Source: Atopobium sp. BS2
Lineage (GTDB): Bacteria; Actinomycetota; Coriobacteriia; Coriobacteriales; Atopobiaceae
DNA length: 64,000 nucleotides
Direction of reading: 5' to 3'
NCBI RefSeq assembly: GCF_000565075.1
Contig: NZ_JDFG01000028.1
Coordinates: forward strand, 57,777 to 121,776
The stretch's first letter is position 1; every line of letters begins with the position of its first letter. The position numbers and the translations under genes were made by a program. The notes below the pieces were generated by a model. That model did no database searches, was not told the origin of the DNA, and saw nothing but the letters and a program-made list of their open reading frames with translations. Of this stretch, positions 19,302 to 27,995 are shown piece by piece.

Positions 19302-19659
19302 CCTTCACCGCAATTTTCCCGGTAACTAGTTCCGGCAAATCATTCCGACAAATTTTTTGGAAAAATTTTTCAAATTTCTTCGGGTTTCTCGCTAATGGAT
19401 ACGCCCGGGTCAGCGGTTTGACCTCGCAAAATAGGCGAGAAGAAAGATCTCGCAGCTAGAAGGTATCAAACGGTCTTCACAAAGCGTTCATCTTTTAGAG
19501 ATTTTAGGCTTGTTTCTTGTCAAAAATGAGTGTAAAGTAGACGGGCTGCTCAAACAGGACAATTATGTCTAAAGGCAGTATGTACAGGACGTGGTCCGCT
19601 GGGGAAGAGTACCCGATGTGCTCTCAAGGTCCCATGACCACCGAAGGTTAGGAAAGAGC
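19302..19659. other. Promoter and leader region of the S10 operon (rplC onward)
   Basis: No gene. It carries ATGGATACGCCCGG (19395-19408), then CAGCGG and TTGACC (19418), mirroring the str promoter region, although a good -10 is not evident. A GGCGAGAA word lies at 19434. The last 120 nt before rplC can form small hairpins (GGAC-GTG-GTCC near 19588, GGTC-CCAT-GACC near 19628). A leader RNA for the S10 operon is plausible but matches no family I recognise. Confidence 0.5.
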
Positions 19660-20280
19660 ATGGTTAATACCATCCTCGGCCGCAAGCTGGGTATGACCCA
19701 GGTATGGGACGAGAACGACAACGTCGTTCCTGTTACCGTCGTTCTTGCTGGCCCCTGCACCGTTTCACAGGTAAAGACTGTTGAGACGGACGGCTACAAT
19801 GCCGTACAGATTGGCTTCGGCGACATCTCTGAGAAGCATGTCAACAAGCCAATGGCTGGTCACTTCAAGGCACAGGGCGTCGAGCCAATGCGTTACCTCC
19901 GCGAGGTTCGCGTTGAGGATGCTTCTGAGCACAAGACCGGCGATGTTGTCACAGTTGCTGACTTCTCCGAGGTCACCGCTGTTGACGTAACAGGCACTTC
20001 TAAGGGTAAGGGTTTCCAGGGTACCGTTAAGCGCTGGAACTTCTCTCGCGGTCCAATGACTCACGGTTCTCGTAACCAGCGTCGTCCAGGTTCCATTGGT
20101 CAGTGCGCATACCCTGCACGCGTTCGTAAGGGCCTTCACATGTATGGTCACATGGGCGCAGAGCGCGTTACGGTCAAGAACCTTAAGCTTGTCCGCGTTG
20201 ATGCTGAGCAGAACCTCATGCTTATCAAGGGTGCTGTTCCTGGCGGCAAGAATGCCCTCGTCCAGGTCCGCATGGCCTAA
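19660..20280 (+). CDS. rplC: Large ribosomal subunit protein L3 (uL3)
   Basis: L3 initiates 50S assembly and reaches the peptidyl transferase centre. ATG at 19660 (TTAGGAAAG before it) gives 206 residues beginning MVNTILGRKLGMTQVWDEN, the normal start; the frame is open upstream to 19591 but without homology. The loop GSRNQRRPGSIGQCAYPARV is intact. First gene of the S10 operon here. Confidence 0.97.
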   Translation: MVNTILGRKLGMTQVWDENDNVVPVTVVLAGPCTVSQVKTVETDGYNAVQIGFGDISEKHVNKPMAGHFKAQGVEPMRYLREVRVEDASEHKTGDVVTVADFSEVTAVDVTGTSKGKGFQGTVKRWNFSRGPMTHGSRNQRRPGSIGQCAYPARVRKGLHMYGHMGAERVTVKNLKLVRVDAEQNLMLIKGAVPGGKNALVQVRMA

Positions 20281-20319
20281 GGGCCTTTAGGCAAACACTT
20301 AGGCTAACAAGGAGACAAC

Positions 20320-20946
20320 ATGTCCAAGTATGAGATTAAGAACGTAGAGGGAAAGAAGGTCGGCGACGCCGAGCTCTCCTCTGACGTCTATGGCATTGAG
20401 CCAAACATCCCTGTTGTGCACCAGGTTGTAGTCTGCCAGGACGCATCCGCACGTCAGGGTACCCACTCTACAAAGAACCGTCACGAGGTATCCGGCGGTG
20501 GCGTTAAGCCTTACCGTCAGAAGGGTACTGGTCGTGCTCGCCAGGGTTCTATTCGTGCTGGTCAGTGGACTGGTGGTGGCGTCATCTTTGGACCTACCCC
20601 TCGTTCCCACGCACGTCGTATTAACAACAAGATGGTCAAGCTTGCTATGAGGTCCGTCCTCTCCGGCAAGGTTGCAGATTCCGAGCTTGTCCTCGTTGAC
20701 TCTCTCGAGTTTGCTCAGCCTTCCACCAAGCAGGCAAAGGCTGTACTTCAGAACCTCGGTGTTGAGGGTAAGCGCGTTACCGTCATCGTCCCAGACGACG
20801 ACGTCAACACTTACCTCTCTTTCCGCAACCTTCCTAAGGTTTCGATTTTCGGCGTTTCTGAGGTTACTACTCGTTTCCTGATCGACAACGGCGCACTTGT
20901 TATGTCCGCTGATGTCGCTAAGCAGCTTGGGGAGGTGCTCGCATAA
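20320..20946 (+). CDS. rplD: Large ribosomal subunit protein L4 (uL4)
   Basis: L4 lines the exit tunnel and in some bacteria represses the S10 operon. The 208 residues contain the tunnel loop GGGVKPYRQKGTGRARQG and the PTPRSHARRINNK block. Its stop overlaps the rplW start by one base (TAATG), implying coupled translation. Confidence 0.97.
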   Translation: MSKYEIKNVEGKKVGDAELSSDVYGIEPNIPVVHQVVVCQDASARQGTHSTKNRHEVSGGGVKPYRQKGTGRARQGSIRAGQWTGGGVIFGPTPRSHARRINNKMVKLAMRSVLSGKVADSELVLVDSLEFAQPSTKQAKAVLQNLGVEGKRVTVIVPDDDVNTYLSFRNLPKVSIFGVSEVTTRFLIDNGALVMSADVAKQLGEVLA

Positions 20947-21245
20947 TGAACTCTCCTTATGAGGTCATCATTCGTCCTATCGTTTCAGAGCGTGCTTTCG
21001 ATCTGATGGAGCAGGGCAAGTACACTTTTGAGGTTGCTCGTAACGCAGGTAAAGAAGAGATTGCTGCAGCTGTAGAGAAGCTCTTCTCTGTACACGTCAC
21101 CAAGGTAAACACACTTTCTGTTAAGCCAAAGAACAAGCGTGTACGTTATCAGCAGGCAGGCAAGACCCGCCAGTGGAAGAAGGCTATTGTTACCCTCGCT
21201 GCTGGTGAGACTATCGAGATCTTCGGTAATAACTCTGCTGAGTAA
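20946..21245 (+). CDS. rplW: Large ribosomal subunit protein L23 (uL23)
   Basis: L23 sits at the tunnel exit and docks trigger factor and SRP. The 99 residues begin MNSPYEVIIRPIVSERAF and include KVNTLSVKPKNKRVRYQQAG. It is translationally coupled to rplD. A 138-bp gap with two hairpins follows. Confidence 0.96.
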   Translation: MNSPYEVIIRPIVSERAFDLMEQGKYTFEVARNAGKEEIAAAVEKLFSVHVTKVNTLSVKPKNKRVRYQQAGKTRQWKKAIVTLAAGETIEIFGNNSAE

Positions 21246-21254
21246 GGTTTTTCT

Positions 21255-21309
21255 CCCGTGCCTCTTTTGAGGTACGGGTTCGTATGCCGCGCATAGTAGA
21301 TACGCGCGG
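21255..21309 (+). other. Two consecutive hairpins upstream of rplB
   Basis: CCCGTGCCTC and GAGGTACGGG pair around TTTT (21255-21278), then CCGCGC and GCGCGG pair around an 11-nt loop (21287-21309). Neither is followed by a T-run, so they look like leader or processing structures rather than terminators. They lie 75-130 nt before the rplB start. Confidence 0.5.
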
Positions 21310-21383
21310 TACCGTGGTAATCCGGTGTTAGCTCGACTTTCCCTTAAGCGGGCTAGCCAACGGAGAAGAAAGGGATACTGTTT

Positions 21384-22220
21384 ATGGCAGTTAGGCATCT
21401 AAAGCCAACAAGCGCAGGCAGGCGCTTCCAGACAATCTCAGACTTTGCTGAGATTACAACTGATAAGCCCGAGAAGTCCCTTCTCGAGCCTCTGCCAAAG
21501 AAGGCTGGCCGCAACAACAATGGCCGCATCACTACCCGTCACCAGGGTGGTGGCCACAAGCGCCAGTACCGTCGTATCGACTTCAAGCGTCGCAAGGATG
21601 ACATCCCAGCTAAGGTCGCTACTGTTGAGTACGATCCTAACCGTTCCGCTCGTATTGCTCTTCTGCACTATGCAGACGGTGCAAAGGCATACATCCTTTG
21701 CCCAGAGGGCCTGAGCGTCGGTGACACTGTTCTTTCTGGTACCAAGGACGTCGACATCAAGCCTGGTAACTGCACCACTCTTGAGCAGATTCCAGTAGGT
21801 ACTCTTGTTCACGCAGTTGAGTTCCAGCCTGGCAAGGGTGCTGCAATGGCACGTGCTGCTGGTACTTCCGTCCAGCTCATGGGTAAGGACAACGGCTATG
21901 CAGTTCTGCGTATGCCTTCCTCCGAGCTCCGTCGTGTTCTTCTGACCTGCCGTGCAACCATCGGTGAGGTTGGCAACGCTGAGCACTCCAACATTGTTGT
22001 TGGTAAGGCTGGTCGTTCCCGCTGGGCAGGCGTCCGTCCTACCGTCCGTGGTACTGTCATGAACCCTGTTGACCACCCACACGGCGGTGGTGAAGGTAAG
22101 AACCACACTTCTGGTCGTCCTTCCGTCACCCCATGGGGTAAGCCAACCAAGGGTTATAAGACCCGCGACCCGAAGAAGGCTTCTAACCGCCTGATCATTC
22201 GCCGTCGTAAGTCCAAGTAA
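21384..22220 (+). CDS. rplB: Large ribosomal subunit protein L2 (uL2)
   Basis: L2 joins the subunits and supports the peptidyl transferase centre. The 278 residues are standard, with [18 protein letters not shown] near the start and the highly conserved [17 protein letters not shown] near residue 220. Followed after 21 bp by rpsS. Confidence 0.98.
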   Translation: MAVRHLKPTSAGRRFQTISDFAEITTDKPEKSLLEPLPKKAGRNNNGRITTRHQGGGHKRQYRRIDFKRRKDDIPAKVATVEYDPNRSARIALLHYADGAKAYILCPEGLSVGDTVLSGTKDVDIKPGNCTTLEQIPVGTLVHAVEFQPGKGAAMARAAGTSVQLMGKDNGYAVLRMPSSELRRVLLTCRATIGEVGNAEHSNIVVGKAGRSRWAGVRPTVRGTVMNPVDHPHGGGEGKNHTSGRPSVTPWGKPTKGYKTRDPKKASNRLIIRRRKSK

Positions 22221-22241
22221 GACACGAGTAGGAGTAGATAA

Positions 22242-22502
22242 ATGAGCAGAAGTCTCAAAAAAGGCCCCTTTGTGGAGACTCGCCTCCTTGCGCGTGTCGC
22301 TGCAATGAACGAGGCTGGCAAGAAGGACGTTATCAAGACTTGGTCACGTTCCTCAACCATCTTCCCTGAGATGGTCGGTCACACCATCGCTGTTCACGAT
22401 GGTCGTAAGCATGTACCTGTGTACGTCACTGAGTCCATGGTTGGTCACAAGTTGGGCGAGTTCTCCCCATCCCGTACCTTCCGCGGTCACAAGGCCAAAT
22501 AG
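22242..22502 (+). CDS. rpsS: Small ribosomal subunit protein S19 (uS19)
   Basis: S19 is in the 30S head near the decoding site. The 86 residues start [16 protein letters not shown] and carry [25 protein letters not shown] (conserved in the family) and [13 protein letters not shown]. rplV follows after 14 bp. Confidence 0.97.
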   Translation: MSRSLKKGPFVETRLLARVAAMNEAGKKDVIKTWSRSSTIFPEMVGHTIAVHDGRKHVPVYVTESMVGHKLGEFSPSRTFRGHKAK

Positions 22503-22516
22503 GGGGAGTGTAGTAA

Positions 22517-22879
22517 ATGGCTAAGAACACCGATTCTATTGAGGTTCGCGCAACAGCTAAGTATGTTCGCGTTGCTCCTCGTAAGGCTCGCGCAGTTGTC
22601 GCGCTTGTCCGCGGTAAGTCTGTCGAGAAGGCCCTTGAGGTTCTTCAGTTCTCGACTCGCGCTGCCGCAACTGATATTGCTAAGGTTCTGCGCTCCGCAG
22701 TTGCTAACGCCGAGAACAACAATGGTCTCCGCGCTAACAACCTGGTAGTCAAGACCGCTTTTGTTGACGAAGGCCCAACGCTTAAGCGTATTCGCCCTCG
22801 TGCAAAGGGTTCGGCTTCCCGCATTAACAAGCGCATGAGCCACATTACCGTTGTCGTTGCACCTCGAAAGGAGGCGTAG
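22517..22879 (+). CDS. rplV: Large ribosomal subunit protein L22 (uL22)
   Basis: L22 lines the exit tunnel; its loop is a macrolide-resistance site. The 120 residues include [20 protein letters not shown] and the loop [20 protein letters not shown]. rpsC begins 2 bp after its stop. Confidence 0.97.
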   Translation: MAKNTDSIEVRATAKYVRVAPRKARAVVALVRGKSVEKALEVLQFSTRAAATDIAKVLRSAVANAENNNGLRANNLVVKTAFVDEGPTLKRIRPRAKGSASRINKRMSHITVVVAPRKEA

Positions 22880-22881
22880 GA

Positions 22882-23592
22882 ATGGGTCAGAAAGTACAGC
22901 CTACAGGCTTCCGTCTTGGTGTAACCGAGAGCTGGCGTTCTCGTTGGTACGCCGATAAGGACTACGCCGAGCAGCTCGGCAACGATCTTGCTATCCGCAA
23001 GTATCTTGAGAAGCGCCTTGAGAAGGCAGCTGTTGCTCGTATTGATATCGAGCGCGCTGGCGATAAGGTCAAGGTAACTATTTTCTCCGCACGTCCTGGT
23101 ATTGTCATTGGCAAGAAGGGTGCAGAGATTGACGGCCTCCGTGCAGATCTTGAGCGTGTTGCTAAGGTCGGCAAGGGTCAGGTCAACGTTGATGTTGTCG
23201 AGGTTAAGCGTCCTGAGCTTGACGCAAACCTTGTTGCTCAGTCCATCGCAGAGCAGCTTGAGCAGCGTGTCGCTTTCCGTCGCGCTATGCGTAAGGCTGT
23301 TCAGTCCGCTCGTAAGGCTGGCGCTAAGGGTATTCGTATCCAGTGCTCCGGTCGTCTGAACGGTGCTGAGATGGGCCGCCGTGAGTGGTACCGTGAGGGT
23401 CGCGTGCCTCTGCACACCCTTCGTGCTGCAATCGGCTATGGTACCGCTACAGGCCGCACCACCATGGGCGCTGTTGGTATCAAGGTTTGGATTTATTACG
23501 GCGAGAAGATGCCTGGACAGCCAACACCTAACCCAGCTCTTGAGGGCTCCGCTCGTCCTCGTCGTGCTCGCAATGAGAGGAGGGGCCGTTAA
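22882..23592 (+). CDS. rpsC: Small ribosomal subunit protein S3 (uS3)
   Basis: S3 forms part of the mRNA entry channel and helicase. The 236 residues have the KH domain motif [14 protein letters not shown] and the C-terminal [20 protein letters not shown] block. Stop and rplP start overlap (TAATG). Confidence 0.97.
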   Translation: MGQKVQPTGFRLGVTESWRSRWYADKDYAEQLGNDLAIRKYLEKRLEKAAVARIDIERAGDKVKVTIFSARPGIVIGKKGAEIDGLRADLERVAKVGKGQVNVDVVEVKRPELDANLVAQSIAEQLEQRVAFRRAMRKAVQSARKAGAKGIRIQCSGRLNGAEMGRREWYREGRVPLHTLRAAIGYGTATGRTTMGAVGIKVWIYYGEKMPGQPTPNPALEGSARPRRARNERRGR

Positions 23593-24017
23593 TGCTTGCT
23601 CCAAAGCGTGTATTGCACCGTAAGGTACAGCGCGGTTCCATGAAGGGCCAGGCAAAGGGTAATACCCAGCTGCATTTTGGTTCCTGGGGCATCCGTGCAG
23701 AGGAGGCTCACTGGATTACTAACCGCCAGATTGAGGCTGCTCGTATTGCTCTCACCCGTGAGATGAAGCGTGGCGGTAAGGTTTGGATTACTATCTTCCC
23801 AGATAAGCCAATCACCAAGAAGCCTGCAGAGACTCGCATGGGTTCCGGTAAGGGTAACCCAGAAGAGTGGGTAGCAGTTGTTAAGCCTGGTCGTATCATG
23901 TTCGAGATTGATGGCGTACCAGAGGAAGTTGCTCGTGAGGCTCTCCGTCTTGCTCAGCACAAGCTTCCAATTAAGACCAAGATTGTCTCCAAGGCCGATC
24001 AGGACGGTGAGAACTAA
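23592..24017 (+). CDS. rplP: Large ribosomal subunit protein L16 (uL16)
   Basis: L16 positions the A-site tRNA. The 141 residues begin [19 protein letters not shown] and include [19 protein letters not shown]. Overlaps both neighbours by one base, a tightly coupled rpsC-rplP-rpmC run. Confidence 0.97.
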   Translation: MLAPKRVLHRKVQRGSMKGQAKGNTQLHFGSWGIRAEEAHWITNRQIEAARIALTREMKRGGKVWITIFPDKPITKKPAETRMGSGKGNPEEWVAVVKPGRIMFEIDGVPEEVAREALRLAQHKLPIKTKIVSKADQDGEN

Positions 24018-24232
24018 TGAAGTACACCGAAATCAAGGCTATGAGCGATGCAGACCTCGCTAAGAAACTCGAGGAAGGCCGCGCAGAGCTCTTTAATCTT
24101 CGTTTCCAGATGGCAACCAGCCAGCTGGACAACACCGCTCGTGTCAAGGCTGTTAAGCGTGACATCGCTCGCGTTCAGACCGAGATGCGCACCCGTCAAA
24201 TTGCTGCGGAAGCATCCGCAGAGCAGAACTAG
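24017..24232 (+). CDS. rpmC: Large ribosomal subunit protein L29 (uL29)
   Basis: A small two-helix protein at the tunnel exit next to L23. The 71 residues contain the family core ELFNLRFQMATSQLDNTARV followed by KAVKRDIARVQTEMR. Starts in the TAATG overlap with rplP. Confidence 0.96.
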   Translation: MKYTEIKAMSDADLAKKLEEGRAELFNLRFQMATSQLDNTARVKAVKRDIARVQTEMRTRQIAAEASAEQN

Positions 24233-24249
24233 ATCGCAGGAGATAAGTT

Positions 24250-24516
24250 ATGGCAGAGACCGAAAGCAGAAATGCGCGTAAGGTTCGTACCGGACTCGTC
24301 GTCTCCATCTCTGGCGAGAAGACGATTACGGTAGAGATTACGTACCGTAAGCACCACCCTAAGTATGGCAAGATGATGACCATCGGCAAGAAGCTTCACG
24401 TTCACGATGAGAACAACGAGGCTGGTCTGGGCGATACCGTCCGCGTCATGGAGACTCGTCCTCTTTCCAAGACCAAGCGTTGGCGTCTCGCAGAGATCGT
24501 TGAGCGCGCTAAGTAA
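24250..24516 (+). CDS. rpsQ: Small ribosomal subunit protein S17 (uS17)
   Basis: S17 is an OB-fold primary binder of 16S rRNA. The 88 residues show [20 protein letters not shown] near the start, [20 protein letters not shown] and the end [17 protein letters not shown] 110-bp gap follows before rplN. Confidence 0.97.
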   Translation: MAETESRNARKVRTGLVVSISGEKTITVEITYRKHHPKYGKMMTIGKKLHVHDENNEAGLGDTVRVMETRPLSKTKRWRLAEIVERAK

Positions 24517-24608
24517 TTAGCACCTAGGAAACAGCTTTTAGCTCAACCTAGTTTTGTATCTATCATTATTTCTCATGTCCGCAAATACGCGCACCTCTGA
24601 GAAATTAG

Positions 24609-24621
24609 GTTCCGGAGGAAC
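24609..24621 (+). promoter_or_regulatory. Shine-Dalgarno-sequestering mini-hairpin before rplN
   Basis: GTTCC and GGAAC are perfect complements around GGA, so the GGAGGAAC ribosome site of rplN lies in the stem and loop. Only 5 bp long, so the effect may be small. The 110-bp rpsQ-rplN gap has little else beyond a weak CTAGG/CCTAG inverted pair. Confidence 0.35.
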
Positions 24622-24626
24622 GTCAC

Positions 24627-24995
24627 ATGATTCAGATGGAGACCATTCTCAACGTCGCTGACAACAGCGGCGCAAGGCGCGTAAAGTGCGTCAAGGTCCT
24701 TGGTGGCTCCAAGCGTCGTTACGCCGGCCTTGCCGACGTCATCATTGGCGCTGTCCAGGAGGCTACTCCAGGTGGTTCGGTGAAGAAGGGCGACATTGTT
24801 CGCTGCGTCATCGTTCGTACCGCTAAGGACACCCGTCGCAAGGACGGTAGCTACATCCGCTTTGACCAGAACGCATGCGTTCTTGTTAACAAAGAGGGTG
24901 AGCCCAAGGGTACTCGTATCTTTGGACCAGTCGCTCGCGAGCTGCGCGACCACAAGTACATGAAGATTGTCTCACTTGCACCTGAGACCCTTTAA
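24627..24995 (+). CDS. rplN: Large ribosomal subunit protein L14 (uL14)
   Basis: L14 forms bridge contacts with 16S rRNA and binds RsfS. The 122 residues begin [20 protein letters not shown] and carry [21 protein letters not shown] at the end. rplX follows after 11 bp. Confidence 0.98.
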   Translation: MIQMETILNVADNSGARRVKCVKVLGGSKRRYAGLADVIIGAVQEATPGGSVKKGDIVRCVIVRTAKDTRRKDGSYIRFDQNACVLVNKEGEPKGTRIFGPVARELRDHKYMKIVSLAPETL

Positions 24996-25006
24996 GGAGG
25001 AACGAC

Positions 25007-25324
25007 ATGCCTAAGATGAAGATCAAGAAGGGCGACAAGGTCGAGGTCCTCACTGGTAAGGACAAGGGTAAGCGCGGCGAGGTACTTCGCGTATATCCAG
25101 AGAAGAACAAGGTTGTCGTTGAGGGCGTTGCAATTGCAAAGCGCCATGTCAAGCCAAACGCAGCTAACCAGCAGGGTGGCATCGTTGAGGCAGAGGCAGC
25201 AATCGACGCTTCCAATGTTGCTCTTATCGACCCTAAGACCGACAAGCCAACCCGTGTTGGCTACCTGATCAAGGAGGACGGCACTAAGGTCCGCGTCTCC
25301 AAGAAGTCAGGCGCTGAGCTCTAA
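25007..25324 (+). CDS. rplX: Large ribosomal subunit protein L24 (uL24)
   Basis: An assembly-initiating protein of the 50S subunit. The 105 residues have the KOW motif [20 protein letters not shown] at the start. It is the last gene before a terminator that splits the cluster between rplX and rplE. Confidence 0.97.
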   Translation: MPKMKIKKGDKVEVLTGKDKGKRGEVLRVYPEKNKVVVEGVAIAKRHVKPNAANQQGGIVEAEAAIDASNVALIDPKTDKPTRVGYLIKEDGTKVRVSKKSGAEL

Positions 25325-25369
25325 GTTATACGTGTTTCTCGCTTTGTAGAAACATCTCAGAGCTACTTC

Positions 25370-25406
25370 AAACCCCGTTATCATCAGATAGCGGGGTTTT
25401 CTTTTT
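25370..25406 (+). terminator. Terminator between rplX and rplE
   Basis: AAACCCCGTTATC and GATAGCGGGGTTTT pair around ATCA and run into CTTTTT. A strong intrinsic terminator within the usual spc operon. Confidence 0.9.
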
Positions 25407-25598
25407 GGGCGAGAAGTGCGGTGTTGTGTAAGTCGTGTGATGACACGAAAAAATATCAGCTAGCTTGAAATTCTCGCCCCATTTTTGCTCAATAAGGTCT
25501 AATATTGTTCATTGCGTCTTTCTATGGGACACGTATGTCTCGAGGATGCAGATGGCTCCTAGTTCGCCAAACTAGGAGGTGCGAGGCGATCCCCGCAC
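25407..25598 (+). other. Structured promoter/leader region of the rplE transcript
   Basis: After the terminator, GGGCGAGAA (25407-25415) is the exact complement of TTCTCGCCC (25471-25479), enclosing CGTGT-GATG-ACACG (25434-25447). TAATAT at 25500-25505 is a possible -10 with no clear -35. In the leader, CTCCTAGTT pairs with AACTAGGAG (25556-25578) and GTGCGAGG with CCCCGCAC (25579-25598, one mismatch). This suggests a new transcript starting before rplE with a two-hairpin 5' leader. Confidence 0.5.
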
Positions 25599-25626
25599 TT
25601 AAAACCCCAAGAGTTAAGGAGAAACC

Positions 25627-26187
25627 ATGGCAGACGAGAAGTACACACCTCGCCTTAAAGAGCTTTACTACGCATCCGTGCGTGATGCTCTGAAGGAGAA
25701 ATTTGGTTACACCAACGTTAACCAGATTCCTAAGTTTGAGAAGATCGTTGTCAACATGGGTGTTGGCGAGGCAGCTACAGACGCCAAGGCAATCGACGGC
25801 GCTGTAAACGACCTCCGTACCATTACTGGTCAGCAGCCACTTGTTACACACGCTCGCAAGTCTATTGCAACCTTTAAGCTTCGCCAGGGTATGCCAATCG
25901 GCGCTAAAGTTACCCTTCGTGGCGATCGTATGTGGGAGTTCCTGGATCGTCTGATCGCAGTTGCAATTCCTCGTATCCGCGACTTCCGTGGTATCTCTGC
26001 TAAGAGCTTCGACGGCCGTGGTAACTTCTCCATGGGCGTAACCGAGCAGCTCATCTTCCCAGAGATTGACTTTGACAAGATGGACCACACCCGCGGTATG
26101 GACATCACCATTGTCACCACTGCTAACACCAACGAGGAGGGTAAGGCACTTCTCGACGCCTTCCACTTCCCATTCAAGCAGGACTAA
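25627..26187 (+). CDS. rplE: Large ribosomal subunit protein L5 (uL5)
   Basis: L5 binds 5S rRNA and P-site tRNA. The 186 residues have [33 protein letters not shown] and the C-terminal [33 protein letters not shown] precedes the ATG. Its own leader and the hairpin string after it suggest separate control from rplX. Confidence 0.97.
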   Translation: MADEKYTPRLKELYYASVRDALKEKFGYTNVNQIPKFEKIVVNMGVGEAATDAKAIDGAVNDLRTITGQQPLVTHARKSIATFKLRQGMPIGAKVTLRGDRMWEFLDRLIAVAIPRIRDFRGISAKSFDGRGNFSMGVTEQLIFPEIDFDKMDHTRGMDITIVTTANTNEEGKALLDAFHFPFKQD

Positions 26188-26195
26188 CTTTTACC

Positions 26196-26290
26196 TGCGC
26201 TTAAATTAAGCGCATTCCTGTTGGCATCTTCGATGCCGGGTGACATAGTCACCAGCACTATTGTTTGAAGTCATCTTGGCGTTCGCCAAG
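26196..26290 (+). other. String of four perfect hairpins between rplE and the S14 gene
   Basis: Within 95 nt: TGCGCTTAA/TTAAGCGCA (26196-26214), GGCATC/GATGCC (26223-26237), GGTGAC/GTCACC (26239-26253) and CTTGGCG/CGCCAAG (26275-26290). All stems are perfect with loops of 1-3 nt. None has a T-run. The last ends 21 nt before the S14 start codon. No known RNA family is recognised. Confidence 0.7.
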
Positions 26291-26311
26291 TTGCATTTTG
26301 AAGGAGGATTT

Positions 26312-26497
26312 GTGGCTAAGACTTCGATGATCGTCAAAGCCTCGCGTGAGCCGAAGTACTCTACGCGCACACAGAACCGTTGCCAGCGTTGTGGACGTCC
26401 CCACTCCGTTTACCGCAAGTTTGGTCTGTGCCGTGTGTGCTTCCGTGAGCTAGCGAGCAAGGGCGAGCTTCCTGGTGTCCGCAAGGCAAGCTGGTAG
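26312..26497 (+). CDS. rpsZ: Small ribosomal subunit protein S14, zinc type (uS14)
   Basis: The short, zinc-binding S14 (also called rpsN type Z). GTG at 26312 after GAAGGAGG gives 61 residues, exactly the usual length; the frame is open to 26261 but the extra residues are unrelated. The zinc site is CQRC and CRVC separated by 12 residues. Flanked by hairpin-rich gaps on both sides. Confidence 0.97.
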   Translation: MAKTSMIVKASREPKYSTRTQNRCQRCGRPHSVYRKFGLCRVCFRELASKGELPGVRKASW

Positions 26498-26586
26498 GAC
26501 TCAGGGCTCTGGCGTCAAGGCATCTGCGCCACGGGTGTAGATGAACCAGACACGCAGTTTCATCATTAACGAAGGAGAAGGATCAA

Positions 26587-26985
26587 ATGAAAATTACCGA
26601 TCCCATTTCAGACATGCTGACGCGTATTCGTAACGCAAACTCAGCTGGCAAGGATTCCGTATCCATGCCATCGAGCAAGGTGCTCGTTGAGATTGCTCGC
26701 GTCATCACCGAAGAGGGCTATGTCGAGGGTTACACCGTTGAGGATACTAAGCCTCAGAAGACTCTTCACATCACCCTTAAGTATGGTAAGAAGCGCGCTA
26801 AGGTTATCCGCGGCATTCGTCGTATTTCCAAGCCTGGTCTGCGCATTTACTCCACCGCTGAGAAGCTTCCACGCGTTCTTGGTGGTCTTGGTACTGCAGT
26901 GGTTTCCACTTCTAAGGGCATGATGTGCGACCGCGACGCTCGTAAGAACGGCGTTGGCGGCGAGGTCATCGCTTACGTTTGGTAA
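26587..26985 (+). CDS. rpsH: Small ribosomal subunit protein S8 (uS8)
   Basis: S8 organises the central domain of 16S rRNA and in E. coli represses the spc operon. The 132 residues begin [18 protein letters not shown] and end with the conserved [25 protein letters not shown] is intact. AAGGAGAAGG precedes the ATG. Confidence 0.98.
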   Translation: MKITDPISDMLTRIRNANSAGKDSVSMPSSKVLVEIARVITEEGYVEGYTVEDTKPQKTLHITLKYGKKRAKVIRGIRRISKPGLRIYSTAEKLPRVLGGLGTAVVSTSKGMMCDRDARKNGVGGEVIAYVW

Positions 26986-27012
26986 ATCTGACAGGAATGA
27001 AAGGAGACAGCC

Positions 27013-27549
27013 GTGTCTCGTATTGGTAAGAAGCCTGTCCAGATTCCTGCTGGAGTCACTGTGACAGTTGATAACACCACCGTTACCGTTAAGGGTTCTA
27101 AGGGCGAGCTGACTCGTACTTTCTCTGAGCTGGTTGCTATCGCTCAGGAGGGCGAGGAGATTCTCGTTACTCGCGTTGACGAGTCCACTGAGTCCAATGC
27201 TCAGCAGGGTCTTGTCCGTACCCTTATCCACAACATGGTTGTTGGTGTCTCTGAGGGCTTCGAGAAGAAGCTCGAGCTCACCGGCGTTGGTTACCGTGTA
27301 GCACTTAAGGGCAAGGATCTTGACCTTTCCCTTGGTTATTCTCACCCAGTTCTCTATGTTGCACCTGAGGGCATTAGCTTTGAGGTACCTGATAACACTC
27401 ACCTTACCGTTAAGGGTATTTCTAAGGAGAAGGTCGGCCAGGTTGCAGCTGAGATTCGTATGAAGCGTCCACCAGAGCCTTACAAGGGCAAGGGCATTCA
27501 CTACGAAGGTGAGCACATCCGCAGGAAGCTCGGTAAGGCTGCTAAGTAA
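27013..27549 (+). CDS. rplF: Large ribosomal subunit protein L6 (uL6)
   Basis: L6 lies near the factor-binding site. GTG start with GAAAGGAGAC upstream; 178 residues starting MSRIGKKPVQIPAGVTV and ending with the signature RPPEPYKGKGIHYEGE and a basic tail. Confidence 0.98.
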   Translation: MSRIGKKPVQIPAGVTVTVDNTTVTVKGSKGELTRTFSELVAIAQEGEEILVTRVDESTESNAQQGLVRTLIHNMVVGVSEGFEKKLELTGVGYRVALKGKDLDLSLGYSHPVLYVAPEGISFEVPDNTHLTVKGISKEKVGQVAAEIRMKRPPEPYKGKGIHYEGEHIRRKLGKAAK

Positions 27550-27575
27550 AGCAACCCTACTTTTAGGCTAAAAGA

Positions 27576-27597
27576 CCATCACCCCGTTAGGTGATGG
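27576..27597 (+). other. Intercistronic hairpin between rplF and rplR
   Basis: CCATCACC and GGTGATGG form a perfect 8-bp stem around CCGTTA, 20 nt before the rplR start. No T-run, so a processing or translation-spacing element is more likely than a terminator. Confidence 0.5.
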
Positions 27598-27617
27598 CAT
27601 GTCTCTAAGGAGAAGGA

Positions 27618-27986
27618 ATGAACAAGCAGCAGGCGAAAAAGGCGGGTCTTGAACGCCGCAAGCGCCGCGTACGCGCCAAGGTCTTTGGTACACCTGAGCG
27701 TCCGCGTCTTGCAGTTCACCGCACAAACGCAAACATTTATGCACAGCTTATTGACGACGCTTCTGGAAGAACTCTCTGCTCTGCCTCTACGCTTGACCCA
27801 GAGTTCCGTTCTACTGGCAAGGTTGGCTCCAACAAGGAGGCAGCTGAGTTCGTAGGTGAGCTTATCGGTAAGCGCGCTGCCGAGAAGAACGTCACTGAGG
27901 TCACTTTTGACCGTGGTGGCCGTCTCTATCACGGCCGCGTCAAGGCTTTGGCAGATGGCGCCCGCAACGCGGGCCTGAAGTTCTAG
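27618..27986 (+). CDS. rplR: Large ribosomal subunit protein L18 (uL18)
   Basis: L18 binds 5S rRNA with L5. The 122 residues start with a basic tail ([19 protein letters not shown]) and contain [19 protein letters not shown] and [20 protein letters not shown] at the end. rpsE follows 9 bp on. Confidence 0.97.
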   Translation: MNKQQAKKAGLERRKRRVRAKVFGTPERPRLAVHRTNANIYAQLIDDASGRTLCSASTLDPEFRSTGKVGSNKEAAEFVGELIGKRAAEKNVTEVTFDRGGRLYHGRVKALADGARNAGLKF

Positions 27987-27995
27987 GAGGATTCA

